Below are positions 63,635 through 64,000 of a DNA stretch of 64,000 nucleotides, piece by piece (position 1 is the first letter of the stretch; each line of letters begins with the position of its first letter). A program made the position numbers and the translations under genes. The stretch comes from Lachnospiraceae bacterium. Lineage in GTDB: Bacteria; Bacillota; Clostridia; Lachnospirales; Lachnospiraceae. The notes below the pieces were generated by a model. It saw nothing but the letters and a program-made list of their open reading frames with translations. It was not told the origin of the DNA and did not search any database. The DNA is taken from the NCBI GenBank assembly GCA_015057635.1, contig SVEB01000122.1:1-64000 (forward strand), in the 5' to 3' direction.

Positions 63635-64000
63635 ATGGCAATTAATGCAGCTAGTGCATATCAGGGGATGAAAATCAATACGGCATCACCTGCGGAACTT
63701 ACACTGATGTTATATGAAGGGGCAATTAAATTCGGGAATATTGCGATTCTAGCAATCGAGAAAAACGATATTGTAAAGGCAAACGAAAATCTAAAAAAGG
63801 CTCAGAGAGTAATAACAGAGTTAAGAGCCACTTTAGATTTTAAATACCCCGTAGCAAAAGATTTTGAGCGTGTCTATGATTATATCTACAGCAGGCTTGT
63901 AGAAGCAAATATTAAAAAAGAGGTTGCGATTATCGAAGATGCATTGGTGTATATCAGAGAAATGAGAGATACATGGAAAGAGGTTATGAAAAAGAATAGC
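63635..64000 (+). CDS. fliS: Flagellin export chaperone FliS, 3' end cut by window edge
   Basis: ATG at 63635 behind AGGGAGGAA. Frame reads AINAASAYQGMKINTASPAELTLMLYEGAIKFGNIAI..., the FliS signature (AYQ...T.SP..L..MLYEGAI). 122 codons are inside the window and the frame is still open, so only a few residues are missing at the C-terminus. It binds flagellin's C-terminus and prevents premature polymerisation. Confidence 0.93.
   Translation, partial: MAINAASAYQGMKINTASPAELTLMLYEGAIKFGNIAILAIEKNDIVKANENLKKAQRVITELRATLDFKYPVAKDFERVYDYIYSRLVEANIKKEVAIIEDALVYIREMRDTWKEVMKKNS

Overview
The window looks like chromosome of a motile, anaerobic Gram-positive of the Clostridia, most likely a Lachnospiraceae. 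Grounds: moderate-to-low G+C with strong AAGGAGG-type ribosome binding sites and frequent TTG/GTG starts; a flavodiiron oxygen/NO reductase; a plain acyl-ACP thioesterase; an mreB/mbl-flhO-flhP cluster and a flgM-flgN-flgK-flgL-fliW-csrA block in Bacillus-like order; and sigma-D-type promoters (TAAA/GCCGATA). The species cannot be fixed from this sequence alone. No tRNA, rRNA, CRISPR array, transposase or prophage gene was found.

Layout. 0-0.6 kb: 3' half of tuf. 1.7-4.9 kb: mbl (MreB paralogue) with two rod/hook-type proteins and a FlgJ-like rod-binding protein. 5-8.4 kb: recD2, comF and a yvyF-like zinc-ribbon protein. 8.5-11.3 kb: cvfB and an acyl-ACP thioesterase, divergent from a CPBP protease. 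11.6-17.4 kb: a small yjfB motility gene, a gene-free stretch with a tight DnaA-box cluster, then hpf, secA and prfB (read through a +1 frameshift). 17.5-24 kb: cheW, uvrB, uvrA and a YfbR-like HD nucleotidase. 24.4-27.6 kb: flavodiiron protein and guaA. 27.8-29.7 kb: an MntA/HepT toxin-antitoxin pair and a frameshifted leucine-rich-repeat surface protein, an accessory-looking patch. 29.9-38.5 kb: HD hydrolase, GNAT, VanZ, a LytTR/DUF3021/ABC operon and a von Willebrand lipoprotein. 39-43.3 kb: topoisomerase IV-like parE-parC on the minus strand. 44-53.8 kb: surface-polymer genes (glycosyltransferase/CDP-glycerol transferase fusion, pyruvyltransferase, PHP hydrolase, GtrB-like transferase, TagD, TagB/F) and a diaminopimelate decarboxylase. 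54.4-64 kb: the late flagellar operons flgM-flgN-flgK1-flgK2-flgL-fliW-csrA and flaG-fliD-fliS.

The most striking thing is not a gene. Six very large inverted repeats (about 195 to 357 bp) sit at 11386, 24124, 33457, 38868, 48111 and 53787, each immediately behind a gene end and never between divergent promoters. Every copy has nearly perfect arms, but the arm sequence is unique to that copy. What the copies share is an asymmetric nested motif (GAATGTCCGGCTCA on one arm, CGTCCGAACATTC on the other) and a central hairpin (GCAGACAG / CTGTCTGATA). Three carry a second, smaller hairpin family (ATGCGTTTC / GAAACGCAT) abutting always the same arm. Around the copies base composition flips: the strand reading toward the element from either side is rich in C and poor in G, even inside the ends of flanking genes. 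I do not recognise this family. Its placement and flanks suggest bidirectional transcription barriers, possibly with Rho loading zones, but a palindrome-associated element kept symmetrical by template switching is equally open.
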